Positions 17,133 to 25,879 of a stretch of DNA of 62,491 bases are shown here, in pieces. The stretch comes from Lachnospiraceae bacterium. GTDB taxonomy: Bacteria; Bacillota; Clostridia; Lachnospirales; Lachnospiraceae. Location of the stretch: positions 1 to 62,491 of the forward strand of contig JAFUFI010000011.1 of the NCBI GenBank assembly GCA_017469945.1. Reading direction: 5' to 3'. Below the pieces are notes generated by a model. It made no database searches and had not been told where the DNA came from. It saw only the letters and a list, made by a program, of their open reading frames with translations. The translations under genes and the position numbers were made by a program. The first letter of the stretch is position 1. Every line of letters starts with the position of its first letter.

Positions 17133-18596
17133 TTATGCAAAAAACTTTTCCATAGTCTTTCTCATTCCGATCTCGCGGATTGAGGTTATGTATTCGCAGA
17201 TGCAATCCGTAAGTCCGTCGATCTTTGAAAGATCCTGTCCCCAGAAATCTTCGTTTGAAAGGACAGCCTTGGTAAATTCAAGAGGTTCCTTTGAGCTGTT
17301 TGCAGCAAAGAATTCAAGTACCGACATATCGTCAAGTATCTGGTACTCTTCCTCTCCTCTGTGTCCGATAAGGGCCTTGTCTCTGATCTCGCTTCCGGTA
17401 TAGAAAGCCATAAGAGCGGCAACAGAGAAAGTAAGGTGCGAAGGAAGCTTTCCTTCGTTCTTAACATAGTCAAGGAAGCTGGGCATACATCTCGCGCGCC
17501 ACTTTGAAACGGAGTTAAGGGCGATAGAAAGATGTGCATGCTTAACGTAAGGATTGTTGAATCTAGCAAGTACCGCATCCGCAAACTCAAGAAGGTCAGC
17601 CTTAGGAAGGGTAAGTGTAGGAATAACCTCGTCAAACAAAGTTCCCTTTATAAACTTAAGGATAAGCTCGTCGTTCATAGACTGGAGCACGATATCATTT
17701 CCGCAAAGATATGATGCAAGTACGAAGGATGTATGCGCTCCGTTGAGGATACGAACCTTTCTCTGTTTATAAGGATGATGGTCAGGTGTATAGATAACGG
17801 GAAGTCCCGCTGCGGGAAGAGGAAGCTCGTCGGAAAGATCCTTGGGGCTTTCGATAACCCAGAGGGCAAAAGGCTCGCCCGTTACGATAAGCTCATCCTT
17901 GTATCCGAATTCCTTGCAAAGTTCATCCGCTTCGTCTCTGGGATATCCGGTAACAATACGGTCAACAAGCGTTGAAGTAAAGATGCAAGCTTCATTAAGC
18001 CAATCTACGAATTCTTTTTCAAGCTTCCAGTTTTCTGCCTGCTTTAAAACGCACTCTTTTAAGTGGAGGCCATTGTCATCTATAAGCTCAACGGGGAGCA
18101 TAATAAGTCCCTTTGATCTGTCGCCGTTAAAGTGCTTATATCTTTCATATAAGAACTTTGCAAGCTTTCCGGGATAGCTCTTGGGGGGATTTAAAGAAAT
18201 AGAATCGGTCTCGTCATAAACGATACCTGCTTCTGTAGTATTCGAAACAATAAATCTTAAAGTATCAAGCTTCGCATACTCCGCATACTTTTCATACTCG
18301 GTGTAAGCATCTACCGCATCAGCCACGCTTGTGACAATACGATTGATCTTTTTGGGCTCTCCGTCAACACGGCCTCTTAACTGAACAGTGTACTGGCACT
18401 CCTGGTTGTGGAATCTGTCGAGATTGCCGAATTCGATAGGCTTAACGATAACAATGTCTCCGTCAAACTTGCCCTGTTCATTGGCAATATCGATCATATA
18501 ATCCACAAAAGCACGAAGGAAATTTCCTTCTCCGAACTGAAGGACCTTAACAGGTCTTTCCTTTTTGCCGGTCATCTTCCTAGAAATAATATCCAT
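17133..18596 (-). CDS. Tagaturonate reductase
   Basis: A 487-residue NAD-dependent reductase of the mannitol dehydrogenase/UxaB family. The nucleotide-binding start VKVLQFGEGNFLRAFVDYMID is at residues 17-37. The catalytic region contains RKVRILNGAHTSFVLASYL, with the family's conserved Lys and Asn. It reduces tagaturonate to altronate. It is the first gene of the operon, and its upstream region carries the palindrome at 18643, pointing to control by the divergently encoded LacI protein. AAAAGGGG precedes the ATG by about nine bases. Confidence 0.95.
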   Translation of the reverse strand: MDIISRKMTGKKERPVKVLQFGEGNFLRAFVDYMIDIANEQGKFDGDIVIVKPIEFGNLDRFHNQECQYTVQLRGRVDGEPKKINRIVTSVADAVDAYTEYEKYAEYAKLDTLRFIVSNTTEAGIVYDETDSISLNPPKSYPGKLAKFLYERYKHFNGDRSKGLIMLPVELIDDNGLHLKECVLKQAENWKLEKEFVDWLNEACIFTSTLVDRIVTGYPRDEADELCKEFGYKDELIVTGEPFALWVIESPKDLSDELPLPAAGLPVIYTPDHHPYKQRKVRILNGAHTSFVLASYLCGNDIVLQSMNDELILKFIKGTLFDEVIPTLTLPKADLLEFADAVLARFNNPYVKHAHLSIALNSVSKWRARCMPSFLDYVKNEGKLPSHLTFSVAALMAFYTGSEIRDKALIGHRGEEEYQILDDMSVLEFFAANSSKEPLEFTKAVLSNEDFWGQDLSKIDGLTDCICEYITSIREIGMRKTMEKFFA

Positions 18597-18642
18597 TTGA
18601 TACCCCTTTTCAATGTAAAAAATACTGTTGGCTTACATTCTA

Positions 18643-18656
18643 TGTAAGCGTTTACA
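18643..18656. promoter_or_regulatory. LacI-type operator upstream of uxaB
   Basis: Palindrome TGTAAGCGTTTACA, 46 bases before the uxaB start codon. A second inverted pair, TTACAT-TCT-ATGTAA, overlaps its left side. The central CG also satisfies the CcpA cre consensus, so catabolite control cannot be excluded. Confidence 0.7.
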
Positions 18657-18796
18657 TTTACAATTTTACACCATTTTGAAATTTAGTCAATGATGTATTT
18701 CAATCTTGTTATTTATTTCAAAAACGGAAGAGCTTTTTTGTTTATATTCTACAATGAAATAAAGACTATTTCTATACTAAAAAGCTTATAATCTCG

Positions 18797-18825
18797 TTGA
18801 AAATATATACAAATGATTGTATAAT
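18797..18825 (+). promoter_or_regulatory. Sigma-A promoter of the lacI gene
   Basis: TTGAAA at 18797-18802 and TATAAT at 18820-18825 are separated by 17 bases. The operator at 18836 lies just downstream of the -10, over the expected transcription start. Confidence 0.8.
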
Positions 18826-18835
18826 GTAAAAGAAA

Positions 18836-18849
18836 TGTAAGTATTTACA
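18836..18849. promoter_or_regulatory. LacI-type operator over the lacI transcription start
   Basis: Palindrome TGTAAGTATTTACA, ten bases after the -10 hexamer of lacI. It shares the TGTAA...TTACA arms with sites upstream of uxaB, the CE12 operon and kduI. Its position implies autorepression. Confidence 0.7.
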
Positions 18850-18876
18850 TTTTTATTTTCTGTCCGGAGGTCCGAC

Positions 18877-19893
18877 ATGTCACTGACTATTTACGATATT
18901 TCTGAAAAAGCGGGAGTTTCTATCGCTACCGTTTCAAGAGTTTTAAACGGGAGTTCAAAGGTTAAAGAATCCACAAGACAAAAGATCTTGGATATCATTG
19001 ACGAATACGGATACACTCCAAACTCTTCCGCACGTGCCATGGGACTTAAATCAATGCAGACGATCGGTATTCTTTGTGCCGACTCCTCAGATATTTTCCT
19101 CGCCAAAGCGGTTTACTATCTTGAGCAAAACCTGCAGTCCGCCGGATACGAATCTCTTCTTTGCTGTACCGGTTACAACCTTGACGCAAAGAAAAACTAC
19201 GTAAACCTCATCCTTTCCAAAAAAGTTGACGGGCTTATACTTGTAGGATCCAATTTCATCGGTGAGGTTGAAACCGAAAACCAATATATTATCGAAAGTT
19301 CTTCAAAAGTGCCCGTTATGATACTTAACGCTTCATATCACCACGATAATGTTTACAGTATCCTTTGCGATGATATGAACTCTATGTACCGCGCCGCTAC
19401 CGAGATGTACGAATCCGGGATCCATGATATCCTGTATCTTTACAATTCCCTCTCCTACAGCGGACGGAAAAAATTAGACGGTTTCCGTATGGCTATGCAA
19501 AGCCAGAAAGAGCCCGGATACGAGGATCTTATTTGCCGTGTACCCGAAGATATTTCAAGCCTTGAAAACGTTGCGGATTTTATATCAGATTTTGCGAAGG
19601 CGGGACATACCTTCCACGGTGTGATCGCTGCGGATGACGAGCTTGGAATTGCGGCTGTTAAATATGCCCAAAAGCACAGCCTCTCCGTACCGGAAAACCT
19701 TTCCATCATCGGCTACAACAACTCTATTCTTACCGATTGCTGTACCCCCGAGCTTACATCGATCGACAACCAGTTAGAGATTCAGACAAGATGCCTCGTA
19801 AAGACTCTAATCGGCGTCTTAAACGGACAGGAAATGCCCCAAAAGACCGTCTTCTCAGGTACTATGGTAAAGAGAAAGACTACGAATTTCTAA
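18877..19893 (+). CDS. LacI family transcriptional regulator of uronate use
   Basis: A 338-residue LacI/GalR repressor. The N-terminal HTH is TIYDISEKAGVSIATVSRVLNGSSKVKESTRQ (split over residues 3-34), followed by the hinge and a periplasmic-binding-like effector domain from about residue 60. It is divergent from the uxaB operon, and palindromes of LacI-operator type lie in the shared 280-base region. It probably controls uronate and pectin genes in this window, including distant operons with matching palindromes. The effector could be tagaturonate, KDG or a related intermediate; the sequence does not tell. GGAGG is well placed before the start. Confidence 0.9.
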   Translation: MSLTIYDISEKAGVSIATVSRVLNGSSKVKESTRQKILDIIDEYGYTPNSSARAMGLKSMQTIGILCADSSDIFLAKAVYYLEQNLQSAGYESLLCCTGYNLDAKKNYVNLILSKKVDGLILVGSNFIGEVETENQYIIESSSKVPVMILNASYHHDNVYSILCDDMNSMYRAATEMYESGIHDILYLYNSLSYSGRKKLDGFRMAMQSQKEPGYEDLICRVPEDISSLENVADFISDFAKAGHTFHGVIAADDELGIAAVKYAQKHSLSVPENLSIIGYNNSILTDCCTPELTSIDNQLEIQTRCLVKTLIGVLNGQEMPQKTVFSGTMVKRKTTNF

Positions 19894-19934
19894 CAGTTTG
19901 AATTACTAAGATTATACCCTTCAGCAGTTCCCAA

Positions 19935-19976
19935 AATAGGAAAAGGCGGCAGGTTAACCTGTCGCCTTTTCCTATT
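19935..19976 (+). terminator. Bidirectional terminator between lacI and hsp20
   Basis: A very strong stem (AATAGGAAAAGGCG paired with CGCCTTTTCCTATT, closed by the self-complementary CAGGTTAACCTG) is followed by ATTTTTT on the plus strand. The convergent hsp20 transcript can use it too, since TATTTT follows on the minus strand. Confidence 0.85.
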
Positions 19977-20020
19977 ATTTTTTATTGTTTAGAGACATTT
20001 AAAGACCCAAAGCCCGGTGA

Positions 20021-20479
20021 TCAACCTTCGATCATTATGCACTTCTTCTGAGGAATAGCATTAGCATCTTTCTTGGGAATATTCAGCTTAAGAACACCGT
20101 TTTCAAATTTAGCCTTAATATCCTCTTCCGTAAGAAGGTCGCCCACATAAAAGCTACGCTGCATAGCGCCGGAGTAACGCTCCTGTCTTATTACTTTTCC
20201 CTTCTTATCCTTTTCATCTTTGTCAAGGCCTTTGGCAGCGGATACAGTAAGATAACCATTGTCAAGCGAAAGACCGATCTCATCTTTCTTAAATCCGGGG
20301 AGATCTATATCCACCTCATATTCACCTTCTTTTTCATGGACATCGGTCTTCATTACATGGGCTGCATGCTTACCGTAGAGCTTCTTGTCCACGTCTTCGA
20401 ATTCTCTTCCGAAGGTCGGGAAATCGAAACTCATAAGATCATCAAACAAACTATCGTTAAATAAACTTGGATACAACAT
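20021..20479 (-). CDS. Hsp20/alpha-crystallin small heat-shock protein
   Basis: A 152-residue small heat-shock chaperone. The alpha-crystallin domain covers about residues 42-140, including VDIDLPGFKKDEIGLSLDNGYLTVSA and the C-terminal signature FENGVLKLNIPKK. The variable N-terminal part (LFNDSLFDDLMSFDFPTF) is typical, and the tail carries an A-I-P motif in place of the classic I-x-I. It holds unfolding proteins in the cytosol. Its promoter is overlapped by a CIRCE-like element, so HrcA control is likely. AAAGGAGGA precedes the start. Confidence 0.95.
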   Translation of the reverse strand: MLYPSLFNDSLFDDLMSFDFPTFGREFEDVDKKLYGKHAAHVMKTDVHEKEGEYEVDIDLPGFKKDEIGLSLDNGYLTVSAAKGLDKDEKDKKGKVIRQERYSGAMQRSFYVGDLLTEEDIKAKFENGVLKLNIPKKDANAIPQKKCIMIEG

Positions 20480-20606
20480 AGGTCATTCCTCCTTTCGCTC
20501 TGCAATCTGCAGGCGCTTAAATATATTGTTTCCAAGCAAGGGATCGGATAAAGCTTTAAGTCTTTCTTTATCTTAAAACTTATCTCCTTTCCTTTGTTCT
20601 ACTTGT

Positions 20607-20635
20607 GTTATAACACTCATTATTAGCGCTGTCAA
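20607..20635 (-). promoter_or_regulatory. Sigma-A promoter of hsp20
   Basis: On the minus strand TTGACA (20630-20635) and TATAAC (20607-20612) are separated by 17 bases. The -35 overlaps the CIRCE-like element. Confidence 0.8.
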
Positions 20636-20649
20636 GAGGTGAGTGCTAA
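20623..20649. promoter_or_regulatory. CIRCE-like HrcA operator
   Basis: TTAGCGCTG, nine bases, then GAGTGCTAA. The right arm is a perfect CIRCE half-site and the left arm differs at two positions from TTAGCACTC. The spacer is exactly the nine bases of the consensus. Confidence 0.8.
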
Positions 20650-20726
20650 TTAATTTCTAAACTTTTTATAAACTCCTGTAAATCCCGAATTTCCGGTGTT
20701 TTAACTGCAAAGCTAAGCATACAATG

Positions 20727-22856
20727 TCACTTGTATAGCTTGTTTTTGATTTCTTCTATAAGACTGTCGTATTCATGGCAGTCGAATTCCTTACACCTTT
20801 TCTCCAAAAGCTCCAGTTTACTTTTGGCATTGTCGTAATAGGGATTGTCACCTTCCGCATCTATCGGGATAAGCTCTACTGATTCTCTCGTCATACTTGC
20901 AAGGAGGTCCGTAAGCTGGCCGGTAATATCTTCGTCAGTGTCCATTCCGATTGAAAGTATCTGGGGAACAAAGCCGAGGGTTGCGGCAGTGTACGCTCCT
21001 CCCCTGAATCTTCCGGTATTTGCTTTATTAATAAGTCTTGAATTAATCTTATTTGTTAGATAAACGATGACAAGGTCTCTGTCCGGATCGATTATCGCTA
21101 TTGTCCCAGTCCAGCCCTGATGGCCGAAGGTATTGTTTCCGGATTGTGTTCCGAAGAATCCTACTCTTTGGAACTCTCCCTCTCTCCACCATCCAAGCCC
21201 CCATGCAGCACCGTCTTCGGAGTTTGGAGATGTGAAAAGATCGATGCAGGCTCTTGAATAGAATCTGTTATTCCCATAACCACCGGTTAGCATAGTGCTA
21301 AACAATTTCGCAAGATCGCTTGCATTTGAAAAGAGTCCCGCGTGTCCGGACACTCCTCCCATGCTGTAAAAAGCCTTTTCGTCATGCACCTGTCCCTGTA
21401 AGGTTTCGGTACGTACACCCGGGAAATAAATCTGTCCATCCCTTGTATTTCCGCTAAGCTCGGTAGCGGCGCAGTCCGAAGCTTTAAATCCGTTTTCGAG
21501 GGGATTGTATGTAATATTTGTAAGCTGCATGGGCTCCCAAAAATTCTCTTTTAAATATGTATTAAGATCCTGCCCCGAAACCTTTTCTACTAAGAATCCG
21601 AGAAGCATATAGTCCACATCGGAATATAAGGTTTTCGTACCGGGCTCATACATAAGAGGAGTCTTGCAGATAGAATTATAGGTTTCCGCTTTGGTCTTTT
21701 CACCATCCCCGCATCCGGAATAAAGAAGGTTTGCCCCTTCGTAGGAATAGGCATTGGCTCCGATATCCACGCTTGCGTTAAAGTACTTGGGGTCTGCAGG
21801 AAATCCCGCTCTGTGGCAAAGCACATCCTTTATGGTCAGATTCGCTTTCCATTTAAGCTGATCCTCATCGGAAACGGCATCATATCCCTTATATCTAAAG
21901 TTTATGACCATTTCATAAAACTCAGGTCCCAAATGGTCCGATATCTTATCATCAACCCTTATAGTGCCATCGGTTACCATCTTCTGAATTGCGAGGTTTA
22001 CTCCCGCCATCTTTGTTACAGATGCAAGATCGTAGAGTGTGTTATTATCCACAGGCTCTTTATCAGAGAGCAGCTCGCCGTCGGGGGAGTAGGTATTTTT
22101 ATACCCCCAGGCGTTTTGATAAACAAGCTTACCCTGTCTTATAACCGCAAGCTGAGAGCTGGTAAACCCGTGCGCTACATCGGACTCGATAATATCAGAT
22201 ATCAAAGATAAGGCTTCCTCGTTTATCCCTACCTCCGAAGGCGTACCTTCCAAAACTTCAGGGTATGGAACAATGACTCTGACCTTTGTTTCCCCGTCAA
22301 AGGGAGTAACATTCGAAACCTGAAGAGTATTTCTTCCGTTTAAGGCAACCTCCGAAAAATCCACTTCATACGAACTTCCCCCCAAAACATTTGAAACATC
22401 AACCTTTTTTGAGTTAATATAAAAGTCAAAGCTCTCTACTCCTTCATCAGGTAAAAGATACATCTTTCCCTGTCCGCTGTAAAAGTCAAAGCTCATCATA
22501 TCATTTAAAGCAAGTGTATCATCAGCGAATCCCCTCCACTCCGGAAAAGAAAAATCCGCCTGAAATGTTCCCTCGGGAACATCTGCTTTAGATACATATA
22601 CGCTTTTTTCTTTAGATATTTCCTCCGCATCCGCGATGCTTTCATCAGTAACGGATTCCGGTGCGCCCTCCTCCAAAGTATTTCCCACCTTCTCTTCGTT
22701 AGGATCTTCGGCCAATGTTTGATCTTCCGCGCTTTCATCGATCATAGATAAAATATTGGACACTTCTTTATCGCCGGCGGCTCCGCCTGCGCATCCGCCT
22801 AAGATCACGGCTCCCGATAAGAGTAGACTAATTAATACCTTTGAACAGTTTCTCAT
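20727..22856 (-). CDS. Beta-lactamase-fold serine hydrolase lipoprotein, peptidoglycan-recycling partner
   Basis: A 709-residue lipoprotein. The lipobox is LGGC (Cys22), then an acidic linker to about residue 90 and a beta-sandwich-like domain to about 200. A class C beta-lactamase/transpeptidase-type domain follows with the SxxK motif in LASVTKMAG (Ser279, Lys282), the block LYSDVDYMLLG and the late motif FGHQGWTGT. Its start overlaps the stop of the NamZ-like gene by four bases. In Bacillus subtilis a beta-lactamase-fold protein lies next to namZ in the muropeptide recycling cluster, which suggests a role on cell-wall fragments outside the membrane. Whether it is an amidase, esterase or peptidase is not shown. 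Confidence 0.82.
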   Translation of the reverse strand: MRNCSKVLISLLLSGAVILGGCAGGAAGDKEVSNILSMIDESAEDQTLAEDPNEEKVGNTLEEGAPESVTDESIADAEEISKEKSVYVSKADVPEGTFQADFSFPEWRGFADDTLALNDMMSFDFYSGQGKMYLLPDEGVESFDFYINSKKVDVSNVLGGSSYEVDFSEVALNGRNTLQVSNVTPFDGETKVRVIVPYPEVLEGTPSEVGINEEALSLISDIIESDVAHGFTSSQLAVIRQGKLVYQNAWGYKNTYSPDGELLSDKEPVDNNTLYDLASVTKMAGVNLAIQKMVTDGTIRVDDKISDHLGPEFYEMVINFRYKGYDAVSDEDQLKWKANLTIKDVLCHRAGFPADPKYFNASVDIGANAYSYEGANLLYSGCGDGEKTKAETYNSICKTPLMYEPGTKTLYSDVDYMLLGFLVEKVSGQDLNTYLKENFWEPMQLTNITYNPLENGFKASDCAATELSGNTRDGQIYFPGVRTETLQGQVHDEKAFYSMGGVSGHAGLFSNASDLAKLFSTMLTGGYGNNRFYSRACIDLFTSPNSEDGAAWGLGWWREGEFQRVGFFGTQSGNNTFGHQGWTGTIAIIDPDRDLVIVYLTNKINSRLINKANTGRFRGGAYTAATLGFVPQILSIGMDTDEDITGQLTDLLASMTRESVELIPIDAEGDNPYYDNAKSKLELLEKRCKEFDCHEYDSLIEEIKNKLYK

Positions 22857-24337
22857 TGATCTATATCCTCATATAACAAATACAAAGCTCTCTTTTCTTT
22901 AAAAGTCTTAATATCTTCCGCCCAGGACTCTTTAATCGTATCCGCGTCCTGCCCGGCTTCAATCATCCCTCTTACGCTGTCCGTTCCCATAAGCAGGTCA
23001 ATCCAATAATGTCCTCCCGAATCCTGCTTTCCAAAGAAATAATCAGCCTTATTTAGCTCTTTATAGTGCTCATAAGCATCGATTACATATTCAAGATTTA
23101 TGCCATCTTCCCGGATCTTTTCAAGACCTGTCGTCCGTAAATCCCTGCCGTAACAGGTCAGGTTACTGTACTGCGGATTTTTCGCTCCCTCCATGCTTAT
23201 TGGCGTAAAACTAAAGTCGTAGCAGCCTGCGGCTTCAAACTCCGGACATCCGTATATTTCAAAGGGCGAATCGGTTCCCCTTCCGACCGAGATAACCGTG
23301 TTTTCAAAATAGCAGGTTGAGGCGTATAAATATATAGCCCTCATACTCTTAAGATTAGGAGAGGGATTAACCGAAACTTTCGTAAAATCTTTATGGGAAT
23401 AATTCTCGCAGGGAATAACCGTAAGACTGCATTTCGCGCCATCTGATAACCAGCCCTCCCCAACGATCATCCGAGCAAGTTCCCCTAAAGTAAGTCCATG
23501 TACAACAGGTATGGGCAGTGCTCCTACTCCGGATTTAAAACCTTCCTTTAAGATCGGCCCGTCTACATAAAAGCCATTGGGATTAGGTCTGTCCAGGATC
23601 AAAACTTCCTTATCATATTTTGCACAGGCATCCATCAGCTTATACATCGTAATATAGTAGGTGTAGTACCTAAGTCCGACATCCTGAATGTCTACTATTA
23701 AAGTATCAAACAAGGCCATTTTATCATCAGTCAGAGCATTCCCCGCCCCGCCATATAAAGAGACAATGGTTACTCCTGTCTTTTCGTCGTATCCGTCCTT
23801 TACGCTTTCTCCCGCATCAGCAGTTCCGCGAAAGCCATGCTCCGGACTAAATATAAGACTGACGTCTGTATTATTCTCAATAAGGAAATCAACTATATGC
23901 TTTCCGTTTTGAAGATCATCCCCCACAATTCCGGTCCCGTTTGAAAAGACCGCAACCCTCTTGCCTTCAAGCAAAGGAAGATACATATCGGATCTCTCAT
24001 CTCCAAGGACAATATCAAGAGCATATCCTTCGCTGTTGGTCGGGTAGCGTTTTTCTGTTATTTCCTCAGGCTGATCTATTTCTTCGGTAGAAGATTCTGT
24101 CAAATCTTCCCCTGCCTTAATTTCATCTCCAAGATCTATATCGGTCTCTTTATTATCTGCTTCCTGTAAATTATATCCTGTTTCTTCACCGGGTAAAGAC
24201 TCTTCTTCATTTATCTCCACGTTAAATAGCGGCTCTGCAGGTTGCGCCTTAGCGCAGCCCGAAAGAACCGATAACCCGGCTGTCAAAAGACAGCTTAAAA
24301 GTATTCTTTTTAAAGAGATTGAATTGTTTTTAAACAT
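22853..24337 (-). CDS. NamZ-like exo-beta-N-acetylmuramidase (DUF1343)
   Basis: A 494-residue lipoprotein with lipobox LSGC (Cys28) and an acidic linker to about residue 100. The DUF1343 domain then shows blocks diagnostic of the NamZ family: VAVFSNGTGIV, FSPEHGFRGTADAGE, LIVDIQDVGLRYYTYY, LDRPNPNG and the late SVGRGTDSPFEIYG. The characterised member removes terminal MurNAc from peptidoglycan fragments. Translational coupling to the downstream serine hydrolase suggests a two-protein muropeptide-processing unit at the cell surface. No NagZ-type glucosaminidase or MurNAc uptake gene is present in the window. Confidence 0.88.
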   Translation of the reverse strand: MFKNNSISLKRILLSCLLTAGLSVLSGCAKAQPAEPLFNVEINEEESLPGEETGYNLQEADNKETDIDLGDEIKAGEDLTESSTEEIDQPEEITEKRYPTNSEGYALDIVLGDERSDMYLPLLEGKRVAVFSNGTGIVGDDLQNGKHIVDFLIENNTDVSLIFSPEHGFRGTADAGESVKDGYDEKTGVTIVSLYGGAGNALTDDKMALFDTLIVDIQDVGLRYYTYYITMYKLMDACAKYDKEVLILDRPNPNGFYVDGPILKEGFKSGVGALPIPVVHGLTLGELARMIVGEGWLSDGAKCSLTVIPCENYSHKDFTKVSVNPSPNLKSMRAIYLYASTCYFENTVISVGRGTDSPFEIYGCPEFEAAGCYDFSFTPISMEGAKNPQYSNLTCYGRDLRTTGLEKIREDGINLEYVIDAYEHYKELNKADYFFGKQDSGGHYWIDLLMGTDSVRGMIEAGQDADTIKESWAEDIKTFKEKRALYLLYEDIDQ

Positions 24338-24345
24338 TTTTCAGA

Positions 24346-24738
24346 TTAAAAAGTGATCGTTTCGGGAGCGCCTGTGAACGAGCTGAAGGTAGCGGTAGCT
24401 GACTTAAAATAGAAAACTTCGGTATTGTCATCATCAGCAGAATACATACCCTGAAGCGAAGGATATGCTTCAAGCATAGAAACCTTGGCTTCGCGTCTGT
24501 CATCGCTTACAAGCTCTCCGGCTACTCTAAGCCATACGCCATCCTTAAAGGCACAGATTTCAACCTTAGGGTTTGCGTGAATCTGCTTTGATACATCTTT
24601 TTTCTTTCCGGTCTGAATATATAATTTTCCTTCAAAAATATGAGCTGTACCGAAGGGTCTGACTCTGGGCTGGTCTCCGTCTACGGTAGCAAGATAATAC
24701 GTTCCGGCTTCTTTTAAAAACTTTACAACTCTATCCAT
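24346..24738 (-). CDS. Pyridoxamine 5'-phosphate oxidase-like flavoprotein
   Basis: A 130-residue split-barrel protein of the PNPOx-like family. The signs are YYLATVDGDQPRVRPFG, then YIQTGKKKDVSKQIHANPKVEICAF and WLRVAGELV. Members bind FMN or F420 and reduce small substrates; this short form is not a true PdxH. The gene has AAGGAGG before its ATG, and its stop is eight bases before the NamZ-like gene, so the three genes are probably one operon. There is no obvious link to cell-wall recycling. Confidence 0.85.
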   Translation of the reverse strand: MDRVVKFLKEAGTYYLATVDGDQPRVRPFGTAHIFEGKLYIQTGKKKDVSKQIHANPKVEICAFKDGVWLRVAGELVSDDRREAKVSMLEAYPSLQGMYSADDDNTEVFYFKSATATFSSFTGAPETITF

Positions 24739-24833
24739 TTTAATACCTCCTTGGATGAATCAAAAATACTATTTGTTTTTGATTATATCATTTTTATCCC
24801 TTTCTATGATATTATATTTTGGATATTATATTT

Positions 24834-24863
24834 TTGCTATAAGTCTGTTAATGATTATAGCAA
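24834..24863. promoter_or_regulatory. Inverted repeat upstream of the pectinesterase gene
   Basis: TTGCTATA, 14 bases, TATAGCAA: two perfect 8-bp arms about 35 bases before the CE8 start. It could be an operator or a weak leader hairpin. It differs from the TGTAA palindromes, so another regulator may act here. Confidence 0.35.
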
Positions 24864-24897
24864 TAAATGATTTATTTCTAAATATAGGGAGATTTTA

Positions 24898-25827
24898 ATG
24901 ATCGAATTTATTGTTGACAAAAATGTATCGGTAAACGATACCACTTTTAATTCTTTAACAGATGCAATAAACGCGCTTCCGGAAAAGTATGAAAGTGCTA
25001 AGATTTACATTTCGCCGGGATCTTACTATGAAAAGATAGAACTGCGAAAAGGAAATCTTACCATCGAAGGCCTCGGAAATGCGCCCTCCGATACGGTAAT
25101 GTACTACGACGACTTTGCAAGAAAGGATATGCCTGACGGAAGCAAATATGGAACCTTCCGCTCCTATTCCTTTTTTATTGATGCAAATAACGTAACCCTT
25201 AAAAACCTTACTATTTCAAACACATCAGGTCCTGAAAACGAGGCCTGGCAGGCTATCGCACTCTACGCCGACGGCGATAATCTTTTGTTCGAGAACATTC
25301 GTCTTTTGGGCCATCAGGATACTCTGTTTACCGGACCTCTTCCGCCAAAGGAAGTCCAGCCCGGCGGCTTTATCGGCCCCAAGCAGTTTGACCCAAGAAT
25401 AAACGGAACCCAGTATTATAAAAACTGCTATATCTGCGGAAACGTGGATTTTATATTTGGAAGCGCTACGGCTTATTTTGATTACTGCGAGATTGAATCT
25501 ATTCCGAGAAGCGGTGCGGATAAAGATGTACAGGGATATGTTACAGCCGCATCAACCCCCGAAGGACAGGCAGAAGGCTATACCTTTAGAAAATGCAGAT
25601 TCGTATCCGATAACTGTCCCGAGCTTTCTGTTTATCTCGGACGTCCCTGGAGGGAATACGCCAAGGCGATCTTTATAGATTGCGAGATCGGAAATCATAT
25701 AAAAAGTGAGGGCTTCCACGACTGGAATAAGCCTCTGGCCCATGAAACCTCGTATTACGCCGTAAGAGCCTGCTACAGAACCGATGGTTCTTTCTATATA
25801 CCTACTGCAGACTTTGTTAAAGAATAA
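24898..25827 (+). CDS. Intracellular pectin methylesterase (CE8)
   Basis: A 309-residue carbohydrate esterase family 8 enzyme with a right-handed beta-helix. The hallmarks are LLGHQDTLF with the acid/base Asp141, GNVDFIFG with the nucleophile Asp184, and YLGRPWR with Arg249 and Trp251. It removes methyl groups from galacturonate residues. It begins directly with the catalytic domain and has no signal peptide, so it should act on imported oligogalacturonides, unlike most secreted pectinesterases. AGGGAG lies before the ATG. It is a single-gene unit convergent with the GH28/GH105 operon. Confidence 0.93.
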   Translation: MIEFIVDKNVSVNDTTFNSLTDAINALPEKYESAKIYISPGSYYEKIELRKGNLTIEGLGNAPSDTVMYYDDFARKDMPDGSKYGTFRSYSFFIDANNVTLKNLTISNTSGPENEAWQAIALYADGDNLLFENIRLLGHQDTLFTGPLPPKEVQPGGFIGPKQFDPRINGTQYYKNCYICGNVDFIFGSATAYFDYCEIESIPRSGADKDVQGYVTAASTPEGQAEGYTFRKCRFVSDNCPELSVYLGRPWREYAKAIFIDCEIGNHIKSEGFHDWNKPLAHETSYYAVRACYRTDGSFYIPTADFVKE

Positions 25828-25845
25828 TACACATATTTCAGGTAC

Positions 25846-25875
25846 AAAATGCCGTCACAAAAGTGGCGGCATTTT
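25846..25875. terminator. Bidirectional terminator between CE8 and the GH28/GH105 operon
   Basis: A 13-bp stem (AAAATGCCGTCAC with GTGGCGGCATTTT, one wobble) and an AAAA loop. Both sides end in TTTT from the stem itself. It sits between two convergent transcripts. Confidence 0.7.
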
Positions 25876-25879
25876 CAGA

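Noticed and set aside
18602..18640. Additional widely spaced TGTAA and TTACA half-sites upstream of uxaB
   Set aside because: The half-sites at 18613 and 18633 are too far apart to form one LacI-type operator; only the compact palindrome at 18643 is called.
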